This document shows positions 26,401-34,115 of a stretch of 64,000 bases of DNA, in pieces. The translations under genes were made by a program, and so were the position numbers. The stretch spans positions 62,001 through 126,000 of the forward strand of contig NZ_JACAXB010000002.1 of assembly GCF_013391415.1 (NCBI RefSeq), given 5' to 3'. The DNA is from Aquitalea sp. LB_tupeE (lineage in GTDB: Bacteria; Pseudomonadota; Gammaproteobacteria; Burkholderiales; Chromobacteriaceae). The notes below the pieces were generated by a model. That model had not been told where the DNA came from. It was given only the letters and a program-made list of their open reading frames with translations, and did no database searches. The stretch's first letter is position 1, and each line of letters opens with the position of its first letter.

Positions 26401-26843
26401 TCCAGCGCATAGGCCATGATGGCCGCTTCCAGCGCAAAGAAAATGAAGGTGAAAGACGCATACACCAGCGAAGTGACAGTGGAGCCGATGTAACCGAAAC
26501 CGGCACCACGGGTGAGCAAATCCATGTCCACCCCGTAGCGGGCGGCATAGACCGAAATGGGCAGCCCTGCCAGCAGAATCACCAGCCCGGTCAGCAAAAT
26601 GGCCAGCAAGGCATTGAAAAAACCGGCTTGCACCAGCATGGTGGCACCCACGGCTTCCAGCACCAGAAAAGACGCAGCGCCACCCAGCGCGGTATTGGCC
26701 ACCCGCCACAGCGACCACTGGCGGAAACGGCGCGGGGTAAAACGCAGGGCGTAGTCTTCCAGCGATTCACGCGCCACCCAGCTGTTGTAATCACGACGCA
26801 GCTGGATGACTTGCTGGGGGGGCGAAGGTGGAGAGTGAGACAC
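23454..26843 (-). CDS. hybrid histidine kinase with NCS1 permease-like sensor and Cys-rich domain
   Basis: 1129 residues. From the GTG start: a purine/cytosine-permease (NCS1)-like membrane domain (about 45-485, twelve or so hydrophobic segments); a Cys/His-rich cluster (about 500-545: HHRCVLCQREYEAEDIVVC followed by HICSLCCTLDVRCGDLC) that looks like a zinc site; two more membrane helices (about 570-630); a coiled coil; a HisKA domain with ISHELRTP (H683); HATPase_c (DTGPGI, GSGLGL); a receiver domain with phospho-acceptor Asp near 967; and a C-terminal tail that may be HPt-like. GTG at 26843 has AGGA 7 nt upstream. The permease domain suggests sensing of a nucleobase, hydantoin or related nitrogen compound (inference). 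Confidence 0.88.
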   Translation of the reverse strand: MSHSPPSPPQQVIQLRRDYNSWVARESLEDYALRFTPRRFRQWSLWRVANTALGGAASFLVLEAVGATMLVQAGFFNALLAILLTGLVILLAGLPISVYAARYGVDMDLLTRGAGFGYIGSTVTSLVYASFTFIFFALEAAIMAYALELGFGIPPVAGYLLCALLVLPLVTHGVTAISRLQSWTQPLWLLLLVLPYAFLLWQEPEALQGLWHYPGAQGTGMQFDLRRFGAAFAVGIALITQMGEQADYLRFMPPRTADNARSWWLACLLGGPGWVLPGVAKMLGGALLAWLALRNAVPLAKAVDPNQMYLIAYSHVFSDGHLAIAATTLFVIVSQLKINVTNAYAGSLAWSNFFSRLTHSHPGRVVWVVFNTVIALLLMELEVFQALGQVLALYSNIAISWIMTVVADLLINKPLGLSPRGIEFRRAYLYDINPVGLGAMTLASLLAVAAHLGALGEVAQALSPLVAMCAALLLTPLFAWLSGGRYYLARLPSATRHAHHRCVLCQREYEAEDIVVCPAYQGHICSLCCTLDVRCGDLCKPQATLAAQWQGLLQRLLPRGLQPYLQRGLGHYLLLMAGISTFWLLLLGLLYFIALQEGAVAGLAGLLFRLFAVLLLASSVLAWWMVLTHNSRQVAQEESRRQTGLLQREIDLHRQTDQLLQQAREAAEQANQAKSRYVTTISHELRTPLNSILGYAQILHADASLPAAARQSVEVVRRSGDHLLSVIEGTMDIARIESGKLTLDMRPLDFTAFMQQLVAMFSLQAQQKGLDFSFVPQGELPTVVRADEKRLRQILINLLGNAVKFTERGEVSLGLRYQREMATFTIRDTGPGIAPADQPRLFEPFERGKQSQQGGSGLGLTISKMLTDLMGGEIRLDSAPGQGALFTVRLFLPALYGQQAEQAIPRQQRTGYLGLRRRVLLVDNEAVDRTMLRHMLHALGFELAEASNGEDCLAQLPVFRPHAVFMDLAMPGMDGWQTLRAIRQAQAGMADGAALAIISANAFEKGQDNDVGILPADFFVKPIRIDDILDWLGRRLQLEWQTASQPVSAPALQGLHTSAATLTLPDAALLHPLREALELGYPKGVKAALQTLSEQAAEHGEFLRRAQSLVDAFRFDALRSLLQYQEETD

Positions 26844-26898
26844 AATATGGTCCTGCCGGAAGGAACAGCCAGACCAACGCAAGAAGCCTGCCAGCCGT

Positions 26899-27732
26899 TC
26901 AGGCCAGCCGCAGCAAGCAGGCTCCCAGCACCATCACCGCAGCCGCCAGCAGCCGCAAACGGCCAGCCCGCTCGCCCAGTAATAGCCAGGCCAGCAGCAA
27001 GCCGAACAGGATGGAGGTTTCGCGCAACGCGGCCACCACCGCAAGCGGTGCCCGGGTCATGGACCACAGGGCAATGCCATAGGAACTGATGGTGCCCAGC
27101 CCGCCCAGCAGGCCGCGCCACCAGTCCTGCTGCCAGGCACGCTGCAGCGCGGCTGCTTGCCGCAACACCGCCCACAGCGGCAAGGGCAGACCGCACAGCA
27201 GGAATATCCACAAGGTATAACTGAGCGGTGCCGCGGACAGCCGCACCCCCACCCCGTCCACCAGGGTATAGCCGGCAATCACCAGCGCATTGAGCAAGGC
27301 CAGCCACAGCCCCTTGCGGCGTTCTTTCAGTACGGATGCCGCCATGCCCAGCAAACCGGCGCACAACACACCGATACCGGCCAGCGCCATGCCGCTGAGC
27401 CTTTCACCCAGTACCACGACATTGCACAGCGCCACCAGCAAGGGGGCCGTACCGCGCATCACCGGGTATACCAGGCCCAGATCCGCCTGGCCGTAGCTGC
27501 GGGCAATCAGCCACAGATACAGCAGCTGCAACACCACCGACGTACCGATAAAAGGCCAGCTGGCCTCGGCCGGAGCAGGCAGCCAGGGCAAGGCACACAG
27601 GGCCAGAAGGCTGGCACACCCCGCCACCAGCACGGTGCCGAACCAGGCGGAGGCCGCCGCCTTGATCATGATATTCCAGCTGGCATGCAGCGCCGCAGCC
27701 AGCATCAGCAGGGCAAATACGCTACCGCTCAT
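26899..27732 (-). CDS. EamA/DMT-family transporter
   Basis: 277 residues with ten hydrophobic segments in two homologous halves, the EamA layout (first half PVMRGTAPLLVAL, second half LREASILFGLLLAWLLLGE in slightly altered form as LRETSILFG). Such proteins export or import small metabolites. The gene is 55 nt upstream of the NCS1-kinase gene and 28 nt downstream of a LysR gene, all on one strand. No substrate can be assigned. Confidence 0.85.
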   Translation of the reverse strand: MSGSVFALLMLAAALHASWNIMIKAAASAWFGTVLVAGCASLLALCALPWLPAPAEASWPFIGTSVVLQLLYLWLIARSYGQADLGLVYPVMRGTAPLLVALCNVVVLGERLSGMALAGIGVLCAGLLGMAASVLKERRKGLWLALLNALVIAGYTLVDGVGVRLSAAPLSYTLWIFLLCGLPLPLWAVLRQAAALQRAWQQDWWRGLLGGLGTISSYGIALWSMTRAPLAVVAALRETSILFGLLLAWLLLGERAGRLRLLAAAVMVLGACLLRLA

Positions 27733-27760
27733 GCCGGCCTCCGTCTGCGGGCTGCATTTC

Positions 27761-28657
27761 TCATGTGTTTGCGCCGTCCGGGTCAGGTGGCAAATGATGG
27801 TTTAGCAGGCTAAGGAAAGCGGCTGTCGCCGGCGTCGGGCTCTCGTGACTGGCCAGGTATACCCGGCGGCGCGGGCCATCCCGTACGGGCAGCGCCACCA
27901 GTCCGGCATGCTGGTCGGCTCTCATGGCGGGGACCATCCCCACCGCAGCGGCGGTTTGCACCAGGCTGACCAGCATGTCGGCATGGTTCACCTCGAAACA
28001 GACCCTGCGCTTGATACCCTGGGCCGCAAATGCCATGTCGGTTTGTTGCCGTGGCCCGCTGCCGGCAGGCCAGTCCACCAGCGTGCAGCCCGCCAGCTGT
28101 TGCAAATCCAGCTGCGGCAAGGCGGCCAGCGGGTGGTCCGGACGCAGCAAGGCCAGCAAGGGCTCCTCCCACAGCAAACGGGCATCCAGCCCCAGCACCG
28201 GCTCTCCCGGCCACACACCAAGAAAGGCCACGTCGATCTGCTGCACACGCAGCTCGTCCATCATCACATCGCTCATGCCCATGGACAGTTTGATGTCCAC
28301 CTGCGGATGACGGCGATGGTATTGCGCCAGCAGGGCCGGCAAATCCAGCCGGCCAAGCGTGGAAATACAGCCTATGCGCAAGCTACCGCGGATTTCCCCG
28401 GTAGCAGCCGCCATTTCATCCTCCAGCCTTTGCGCGGCTTCCCGCACCTGACGGGCATGCTTGACGAAGGTTTGCCCGGCGGGGGTGAGCGTGACCTGCC
28501 GCGAAGTCCGTTCGAACAAGCGGGCGGCAAACTCTTGCTCCAGCCGGGCAATCTGATGGCTAAGGGCGGACTGCACGGTATGACAGCGCTCGGCCGCACG
28601 GGTGAAGCTTTCTTCTTCGGCCACCGCCAGCACGTAATCAATCTGGCGCAAGTTCAT
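27761..28657 (-). CDS. LysR-family transcriptional regulator
   Basis: 298 residues. The N-terminal LysR HTH (MNLRQIDYVLAVAEEESFTRAAERCHTVQSALSHQIARLEQ) is followed by the periplasmic-binding-like effector domain (GSLRIGCISTLGRLDLPALL). It is upstream of and co-directional with the EamA gene, and divergent from an MFS gene at 28899. Either may be its target. Repeat copy 5 lies in the divergent region. Confidence 0.9.
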   Translation of the reverse strand: MNLRQIDYVLAVAEEESFTRAAERCHTVQSALSHQIARLEQEFAARLFERTSRQVTLTPAGQTFVKHARQVREAAQRLEDEMAAATGEIRGSLRIGCISTLGRLDLPALLAQYHRRHPQVDIKLSMGMSDVMMDELRVQQIDVAFLGVWPGEPVLGLDARLLWEEPLLALLRPDHPLAALPQLDLQQLAGCTLVDWPAGSGPRQQTDMAFAAQGIKRRVCFEVNHADMLVSLVQTAAAVGMVPAMRADQHAGLVALPVRDGPRRRVYLASHESPTPATAAFLSLLNHHLPPDPDGANT

Positions 28658-28748
28658 TCAATCCATCTCGTTTCACGATCAAAAACATGAAAACAATACA
28701 TTGGAGTCATTCTTTAGGCCAGTAGATACTGCTACCGCATGCATTAAG

Positions 28749-28859
28749 AGCAGCTAACAAACCAGCCTAGCGTCCTTGGGGCAAGGCCGGCCGACGCCGA
28801 CAGTACATAAAAGTACGGCAAGGAGGCGCAACGCAGCAGCAGGTTTTTTGTTAGCGGCT
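28749..28859 (-). repeat. dispersed palindromic repeat, copy 5
   Basis: 111 bp with ends AGCAGCTAACAAA and TTTTTTGTTAGCGGCT and core GTACTGTCGGCGTCGGC (minus strand). Unlike the other copies it lies between two divergent genes, so its 'A' end faces a gene start (MFS, 28899) rather than a stop. Confidence 0.9.
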
Positions 28860-28898
28860 CAAACAACCCTTGTGCAGCCCACAACCGAAAGCCAACAC

Positions 28899-30113
28899 AT
28901 GTCCACCACCCACACCCTACCCCACCCCGGCCATGCACATGGCGGCCTCAGTCCACTGCTGATGTGGCTGATGACAGGCGCCACCGGCCTGGCCGTAGCC
29001 GGTAATTATTACGCCCAGCCCTTGTTGCCGGAAATCAGTCGCGAACTGGGCATCCGCGCCGCTAGTGCCGGCAGCATCATCACCACGGCGCAACTAGGCT
29101 ATGCCCTGGGCTTGCTGCTGATTGTGCCCTTGGGCGACATGCTGGAACGACGGCGGCTGATTCTCTTGATGATGTCGCTGGCCAGTGGCGGCCTGTTGAT
29201 CAGCGCTACGGCCACCAGCATCAGCCAGTTATTGCTGGGTACCGCCATCGCCGGTGTGTGCTCGGTAGTGGCGCAAATCCTGCTGCCACTGGGTGCCAGC
29301 CTGGCCAGTGAAGCCGAGCGCGGCCGGGTGGTGGGCACCATCATGAGCGGCCTGCTCACCGGCATTTTGCTGGCCCGCACTGTGGCTGGCAGCCTGGCCG
29401 ACCTGGGCGGCTGGCACACCGTGTACTGGTGCGGCACCGGCGGCATGCTGCTGATGACGCTGGTACTGGCCCGTCAGCTGCCGCACACGCCTGCCACACC
29501 GGGCTTGCGCTATGGTGCGCTGCTGCAGTCCGTGTTGCGCCTGTTTGCGGAAGAACCCACCCTGCGCCTGCGCGGCCTGCTGGGTGCCATGTCCTTTGCC
29601 ACGTTCAGCGTGATGTGGACTTCCGTCGCGTTCTTGCTGTCTGCACCGCCATTCGGTTTTTCCAACAGCACCATCGGCCTGTTTGGCCTGGCCGGTGCAG
29701 CCGGAGCCTTGTCCGCCAATATCGTGGGACGGCTGAGTGACAAGGGCCACGGGGCGCTGGCCTCCCGGCTCAGCCTGGGGCTGATGTTGCTGGCCTGGTT
29801 GCCGCTGGCGCTGGCACCGCACTCGATTACCGCCTTGCTGCTGGGCATCTTGCTGCTGGACCTGGGGGTGGCGGGCTGCCATGTCAGCAATCAGGGGGCG
29901 ATTTACCGCATCCGGCCGGAAGCCCGTAACCGGCTGACCTCAGCCTATATGACCAGCTATTTCATCGGCGGGGCCGCCGGTTCGCTGGCTTCAGCCTGGG
30001 CCTATGGCCACTGGGGCTGGACGGGGGTGGTGCTGACCGGGGCGGCATGCAGCCTGACCGGCGTGTGTGCCTGGGCGCTGTCCGGCCCCCGGCATCATGG
30101 CCTAGCTGGCTGA
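28899..30113 (+). CDS. MFS transporter (arabinose/aromatic efflux-like)
   Basis: 404 residues, about twelve membrane segments. The first cytoplasmic loop GDMLERRRLI and the central NIVGRLSDKGHGAL are MFS hallmarks, and NYYAQPLLPEISRELG near the N-terminus is typical of the YnfM/SotB-like efflux subgroup. The ATG at 28899 is chosen because the upstream frame reads through the repeat. The 3' end overlaps the convergent cdh gene by 19 nt. Confidence 0.85.
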   Translation: MSTTHTLPHPGHAHGGLSPLLMWLMTGATGLAVAGNYYAQPLLPEISRELGIRAASAGSIITTAQLGYALGLLLIVPLGDMLERRRLILLMMSLASGGLLISATATSISQLLLGTAIAGVCSVVAQILLPLGASLASEAERGRVVGTIMSGLLTGILLARTVAGSLADLGGWHTVYWCGTGGMLLMTLVLARQLPHTPATPGLRYGALLQSVLRLFAEEPTLRLRGLLGAMSFATFSVMWTSVAFLLSAPPFGFSNSTIGLFGLAGAAGALSANIVGRLSDKGHGALASRLSLGLMLLAWLPLALAPHSITALLLGILLLDLGVAGCHVSNQGAIYRIRPEARNRLTSAYMTSYFIGGAAGSLASAWAYGHWGWTGVVLTGAACSLTGVCAWALSGPRHHGLAG

Positions 30114-30877
30114 GGTGACAACACCTGACAGTCATGGTCCTGCACATCGCCCTCGGAGGAGGCAAAGTTGCCGGCCAGCACATCCGCCTTGCTGGCCAGT
30201 AACCAGAACCCCGGCCCGTCATCCAGGCGGGTGGCAATCACTGCCAGGGTGTAGCTGGCCATCTGCGTACTGGCACCTGCCACTTCATCGGCCAGCAAGC
30301 GAAATGGTTGTACGCCATCCAGCGCCCCCCCCGACACCGCCCGCGCCAGATAGGCATGGCCGTTGATGCCACCTGGCAGCGGCTGCCAGTGCGGCCCGAT
30401 GCCAGCCTGTTGCAGGCGGGCGGGCAGTTCCGGCCGGACGCAGGAAACATGAATGTGCAGCTGGTTCTGGCTGCGGCCCCATTGCGAGTTTACCGTCAGG
30501 GCCACCGCCTCACGCGGTAGCACACTGCCGTGCAGCCGCTCCATCCACTGCCGCGCCCGCCAGGCGGCGGCCCAGTAATCCGGCGCGTCAGTTTGCAACA
30601 GCAAGGGGCTTTCGATGCCGCTGACCCGCGCGGTGGGAATCAACAGATATTGCAGTACACCGTGAATATCCTTGAGCACGGCATGTCCTTGCGCCTCACC
30701 CTGCGCCATCTCCAGCTGGGCGCAAGGGGCCGGGTCTTGTGTCTGTTGCCAGTGCGGCACACATTGCTGATGCACGATATTCCACAAGGCATCGGCATTG
30801 GCGGCATGCACCGCCCACGACACCAGCAAGCCCAGCAGCGCCAGTACGGCACTGCCACGGAAGATTTTTACCGTCAT
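30095..30877 (-). CDS. cdh: CDP-diacylglycerol pyrophosphatase
   Basis: 260 residues. Cdh splits CDP-diacylglycerol into CMP and phosphatidate at the inner membrane. The chain resembles the E. coli enzyme throughout: LWNIVHQQCVPHWQQTQDP, VLKDIHGVLQYLLIPTARVSGIESP, the HIT-like catalytic motif NQLHIHVSC (H-x-H) and the C-terminal VQDHDCQVL. A single hydrophobic anchor is at about residues 7-25. The start may be 30877 or 30910 (11 residues longer); neither has a strong ribosome-binding site. Confidence 0.92.
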   Translation of the reverse strand: MTVKIFRGSAVLALLGLLVSWAVHAANADALWNIVHQQCVPHWQQTQDPAPCAQLEMAQGEAQGHAVLKDIHGVLQYLLIPTARVSGIESPLLLQTDAPDYWAAAWRARQWMERLHGSVLPREAVALTVNSQWGRSQNQLHIHVSCVRPELPARLQQAGIGPHWQPLPGGINGHAYLARAVSGGALDGVQPFRLLADEVAGASTQMASYTLAVIATRLDDGPGFWLLASKADVLAGNFASSEGDVQDHDCQVLSPQPARP

Positions 30878-30939
30878 GGAATGATGCTTTCGCCAGAGGA
30901 AAAACCGCATGATGAATCAGCCGGGTGACAAAACGTCGC

Positions 30940-32151
30940 TCAGCGCGGCGGTAACAGGCTGGGCAAGGGCCAGCGCTTGACCGTCCACTGCGCGTACACG
31001 CCCAGCAAGGCGGCCAGGCCCAGCGACACCACGAAATAACCAGACGGTCCGACAGCAGCCATCACGGTAGAACACAGCACAGGCCCCAGCGTGCCGCCCA
31101 GTGCATACACCATCAGCAAGGACGCGCTGATTTCAACCCGATGGCGCGGCGGCATGGCATCGTTGGCAATGCCGCTAAGCGTGCCGTAAAAGGTAAAGGC
31201 AATCGCCACATACACCATCACCAGCGGCAGCATCCAGCCCGAGCCGGTCAGCAGTATCAGCAACAGCGACAACACTGCCACCACCAGTGCCGAGTAGGCC
31301 AGTAGCTGGGCACGGTCGCTACTGTCCGCCCATTTGCCCATTGGCCATTGCAGCAAGGGTGCAGCCAGCAAGGCCATGCCCATGAAACCGGCGATATCCG
31401 CCGCTGACTTGCCCAGCTGACTGAGCATGGCGGGCAACATGGTGTAAAAAGCACTGTTGAAACAGCCTGCCAGCAGTGCGCCCACCAGGCTGAGCGGCGC
31501 TCGCCGCCCCAGCAGACGCAAGGTGCGCAAGGCACGCGCCAGCACATTGCCGGATGACGGCGCAGGCAAAACCTGGGGCTGTTGCTGGGTCAGGGTCACC
31601 GGCATGATGGCCAGGGCAAACAGCATGGCCACGATGATGAACGCCCAGCCGGGCTGGGAAAATGGCAGCTTGAGCAGCCATTGCCCGGCACTGGCACCCA
31701 GATAACTGATGATCAGGTAGAGCGAAAACAGCTGGCCGCGCTGGCTATTGCTCACACAGCCGTTGAGCCAGCTTTCCACCACCATATAGATGCCCACCAT
31801 GGCCAGGCCATTGCCCAGGCGGGCCAGCAGCCACAGCCAGGGGGAAGTAAACAGGGCCTGACACAGGGTCAGCACACAGATGATGGCGGTAAGCGCGGCA
31901 AAGGCGCGGTGATGGCCATACTGGCGGATCATGCCGCTGCAAAAAAAGCCGCCGATGAAAAACCCGGCATAGTAGGCCGACTGCACCATGCCCGCCACGG
32001 CCACCGGCACGCCGTTGGCCAGCAGGCTGAGCGAGGTTTCGGTATTGCCCAGCGCATTGCCCACCACCAGCAAGGCATAAGCCAGCAACAGGCTGGCCAC
32101 GGCCCGCAACATGCTGCGCCAACTACGCTGTACCACCAGTTCGCCTTCCAT
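30940..32151 (-). CDS. MFS transporter (YcaD-like)
   Basis: 403 residues, twelve hydrophobic segments. GMIRQYGHHRAFA in loop 2-3 is a degenerate MFS motif, and VESWLNG followed by QRGQLFSLYLIISYLG is the signature of the YcaD/MFS_1-like group. The start at 32151 is preferred to 32172 because GAGG lies 5 nt upstream. Substrate unknown. Confidence 0.83.
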   Translation of the reverse strand: MEGELVVQRSWRSMLRAVASLLLAYALLVVGNALGNTETSLSLLANGVPVAVAGMVQSAYYAGFFIGGFFCSGMIRQYGHHRAFAALTAIICVLTLCQALFTSPWLWLLARLGNGLAMVGIYMVVESWLNGCVSNSQRGQLFSLYLIISYLGASAGQWLLKLPFSQPGWAFIIVAMLFALAIMPVTLTQQQPQVLPAPSSGNVLARALRTLRLLGRRAPLSLVGALLAGCFNSAFYTMLPAMLSQLGKSAADIAGFMGMALLAAPLLQWPMGKWADSSDRAQLLAYSALVVAVLSLLLILLTGSGWMLPLVMVYVAIAFTFYGTLSGIANDAMPPRHRVEISASLLMVYALGGTLGPVLCSTVMAAVGPSGYFVVSLGLAALLGVYAQWTVKRWPLPSLLPPR

Positions 32152-32279
32152 GCGCGCCTCACCCCTTGCCATTGCGCTTCAAAACATTGTCATTATCCTG
32201 CCACAACACCGTCCGGACTGGCCGCAAAACGACTACCAAAGTGCTGTGTCACCACCGGCGCCCGCCGGTGGCTGCAAAC

Positions 32280-32309
32280 AGAAAACCGCCCACCGGTATG
32301 GTGGGCGGT
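32280..32309 (-). terminator. terminator of the fae-gabD-proXWV operon
   Basis: ACCGCCCACC and GGTGGGCGGT form a perfect 10-bp stem with a 5-nt loop, followed on the minus strand by TTTTC. It lies about 30 nt after the proV-like stop. A second GC hairpin (CCACCGGCG/CGCCGGTGG, 32252-32271) lies just beyond. Confidence 0.85.
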
Positions 32310-32337
32310 CTGCCATGTACCACGCTGCCACAGGCAA

Positions 32338-33162
32338 TCAACCGGCTAGCGGCTGTACTGCCCGTTTTTCGACAAAACGCTGCACGTAATCATCTGCAGG
32401 CCGGGTGAGAATATCACTTGGGGTGCCAAGCTGCACCAGCTGGCCATCACGCAGGATGGCAATGCGGTTGCCAATGCGCAATGCCTCGTCCAGATCATGG
32501 GTGATGAACACGATGGTCTTGTGCAAGCCAGACTGCAAGGCCAGTAGCTGCTCTTGCATTTCGCTACGGATCAGCGGGTCCAGCGCGCTGAATGCTTCAT
32601 CCATCAGGATGATGTCGGTATCAGCCGCCAGAGCACGGGCCAGACCAACCCGCTGGCGCATGCCGCCGGACAGTTCATCGGGATATTTGTCCTCGTAAGC
32701 AGCCAAGCCCACCCTGTCCAGCCACTGCCTGGCTTGGTCCAGCGCATCGTTGCGTGCCACGCCCTTGGTCAGCAATGCGTAGGCGGCATTTTCCAGCACA
32801 GTCTGGTGTGGCAGCAGGCCAAAGCCCTGAAACACCATGCTGATCTTGTTGCGTCGCAAGGCCAGCAACTGTGCTTCGTCATAGCGCAGGATGTCTTCGC
32901 CATCCACCAGAATCTGACCGCTGCTCGGCTCGATCAGACGGTTGAAGTGCCTGACCAGGGTGGACTTGCCTGATCCGGACAGGCCCATGATCACGAAAAT
33001 TTCGCCGGCCTCGATATTGAGACTGACATCAATCAGCCCGACATTGACCCCGGTGCGGGCCAGCACCTCGGCCTTGCTGCACTGCTGCTGCAACAGGGCC
33101 ATCACCGGCTGACTCTCCCGGCCGAACACCTTGTACACATGGCGTACCTCGATCTTGCTCAT
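32338..33162 (-). CDS. quaternary-amine ABC transporter ATPase (ProV/OpuAA-like, no CBS domains)
   Basis: 274 residues. It energises import of glycine betaine, choline or a related compound. Walker A is GLSGSGKST, the signature is LSGGMRQRVGLARAL, Walker B is IILMDEAFSALDPL, and the switch His is in FITHDLDEAL. The N-terminal KVFGRE segment is typical of ProV. The chain stops soon after the nucleotide-binding domain, so the C-terminal CBS pair that senses ionic strength in ProV/OpuAA is missing. That fits a catabolic rather than an osmotic role. It overlaps the permease gene by 4 nt. Confidence 0.9.
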   Translation of the reverse strand: MSKIEVRHVYKVFGRESQPVMALLQQQCSKAEVLARTGVNVGLIDVSLNIEAGEIFVIMGLSGSGKSTLVRHFNRLIEPSSGQILVDGEDILRYDEAQLLALRRNKISMVFQGFGLLPHQTVLENAAYALLTKGVARNDALDQARQWLDRVGLAAYEDKYPDELSGGMRQRVGLARALAADTDIILMDEAFSALDPLIRSEMQEQLLALQSGLHKTIVFITHDLDEALRIGNRIAILRDGQLVQLGTPSDILTRPADDYVQRFVEKRAVQPLAG

Positions 33163-34046
33163 GCGCTCACCCCTGCCTTTCTTTTCTGCCGCACTGTCCG
33201 TTTCAGCCGGCCATCCTGTCCGTAGGCCTGGCTGATACGGTCGATGACGATAGCCAGGATGACAATGGCCAGCCCGGCCTGCATGCCCTTGCCCATATCC
33301 ATATTGTTGATACCGGCCAGCACATCCTCGCCCAAGCCGCGCGAACCGATCATCGACGCAATCACCACCATGGCCAGCGCCATCATGATGGACTGGTTGA
33401 TGCCCGCCATGATGCTGGGGCGCGCCAGCGGCAGTTGTACGCCAAACAGTAATTGCCAGCGGGTGGTGCCAAAGGAACGGGCCGCTTCCAGCAAGTCGCC
33501 ATCCACCTGGCGGATGCCCAGATCGGTCAGTCGTACCAGCGGCGGCAAGGCATAGATGATGGTGGCAAAGATGGCCGGCACCTTGCCCAGGCCAAACAGC
33601 ATCAGCACCGGAATCAGGTAGACAAAGGTAGGCAGGGTCTGCATCACGTCCAGTACCGGCACCAGCAGCCAGCGCAGACGCTGACTGCGCGACATCATGA
33701 TGCCCAGCGGTACGCCGATGAGCATGGTCAGCAGGGTGGCAACCACCATCAGCGCCAGGGTTTGCATCAGCTTGTCCCACAAGCCCAGGCAGCCGATCAG
33801 GTACAAACCGCCCACCATCAGCGCCGTCACACTCTTGCGGCGCGTGCCGTGGTAACACAGCCCGGCCACAATCAACAGCACCAGCAGTGGTGGCAAGGCC
33901 AGGAGGGCACGCTCCAGCGGCACCAGCAGCGTGCTCAGCAATACCGCTGTCAGTTGATGGAACAGGTCGCCGTACTCACGCACCAGCCAGCTGACAAACT
34001 GATTGATGCTGTCGGCAAAGGAAAACTGCAGAAAAATGTCTGGCAT
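33159..34046 (-). CDS. quaternary-amine ABC transporter permease (ProW-like)
   Basis: 295 residues, inner-membrane permease with six or seven hydrophobic segments. The EAA loop for ATPase contact reads LEAARSFGTTRWQLLFGVQLPLARPSI(M)AG, and the MQTLPTFVYLIPVLMLFG block is typical of ProW/OpuAB. It is coupled to the ATPase gene by an ATGA overlap and lies 69 nt after the binding-protein gene. Confidence 0.92.
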   Translation of the reverse strand: MPDIFLQFSFADSINQFVSWLVREYGDLFHQLTAVLLSTLLVPLERALLALPPLLVLLIVAGLCYHGTRRKSVTALMVGGLYLIGCLGLWDKLMQTLALMVVATLLTMLIGVPLGIMMSRSQRLRWLLVPVLDVMQTLPTFVYLIPVLMLFGLGKVPAIFATIIYALPPLVRLTDLGIRQVDGDLLEAARSFGTTRWQLLFGVQLPLARPSIMAGINQSIMMALAMVVIASMIGSRGLGEDVLAGINNMDMGKGMQAGLAIVILAIVIDRISQAYGQDGRLKRTVRQKRKAGVSA

Positions 34047-34115
34047 GGAATTATCCTTTTCTCACGTGACCGGCCAATACCGGCTGACTTGCTACGGTCA
34101 GCCGGTGTTGCCTTA

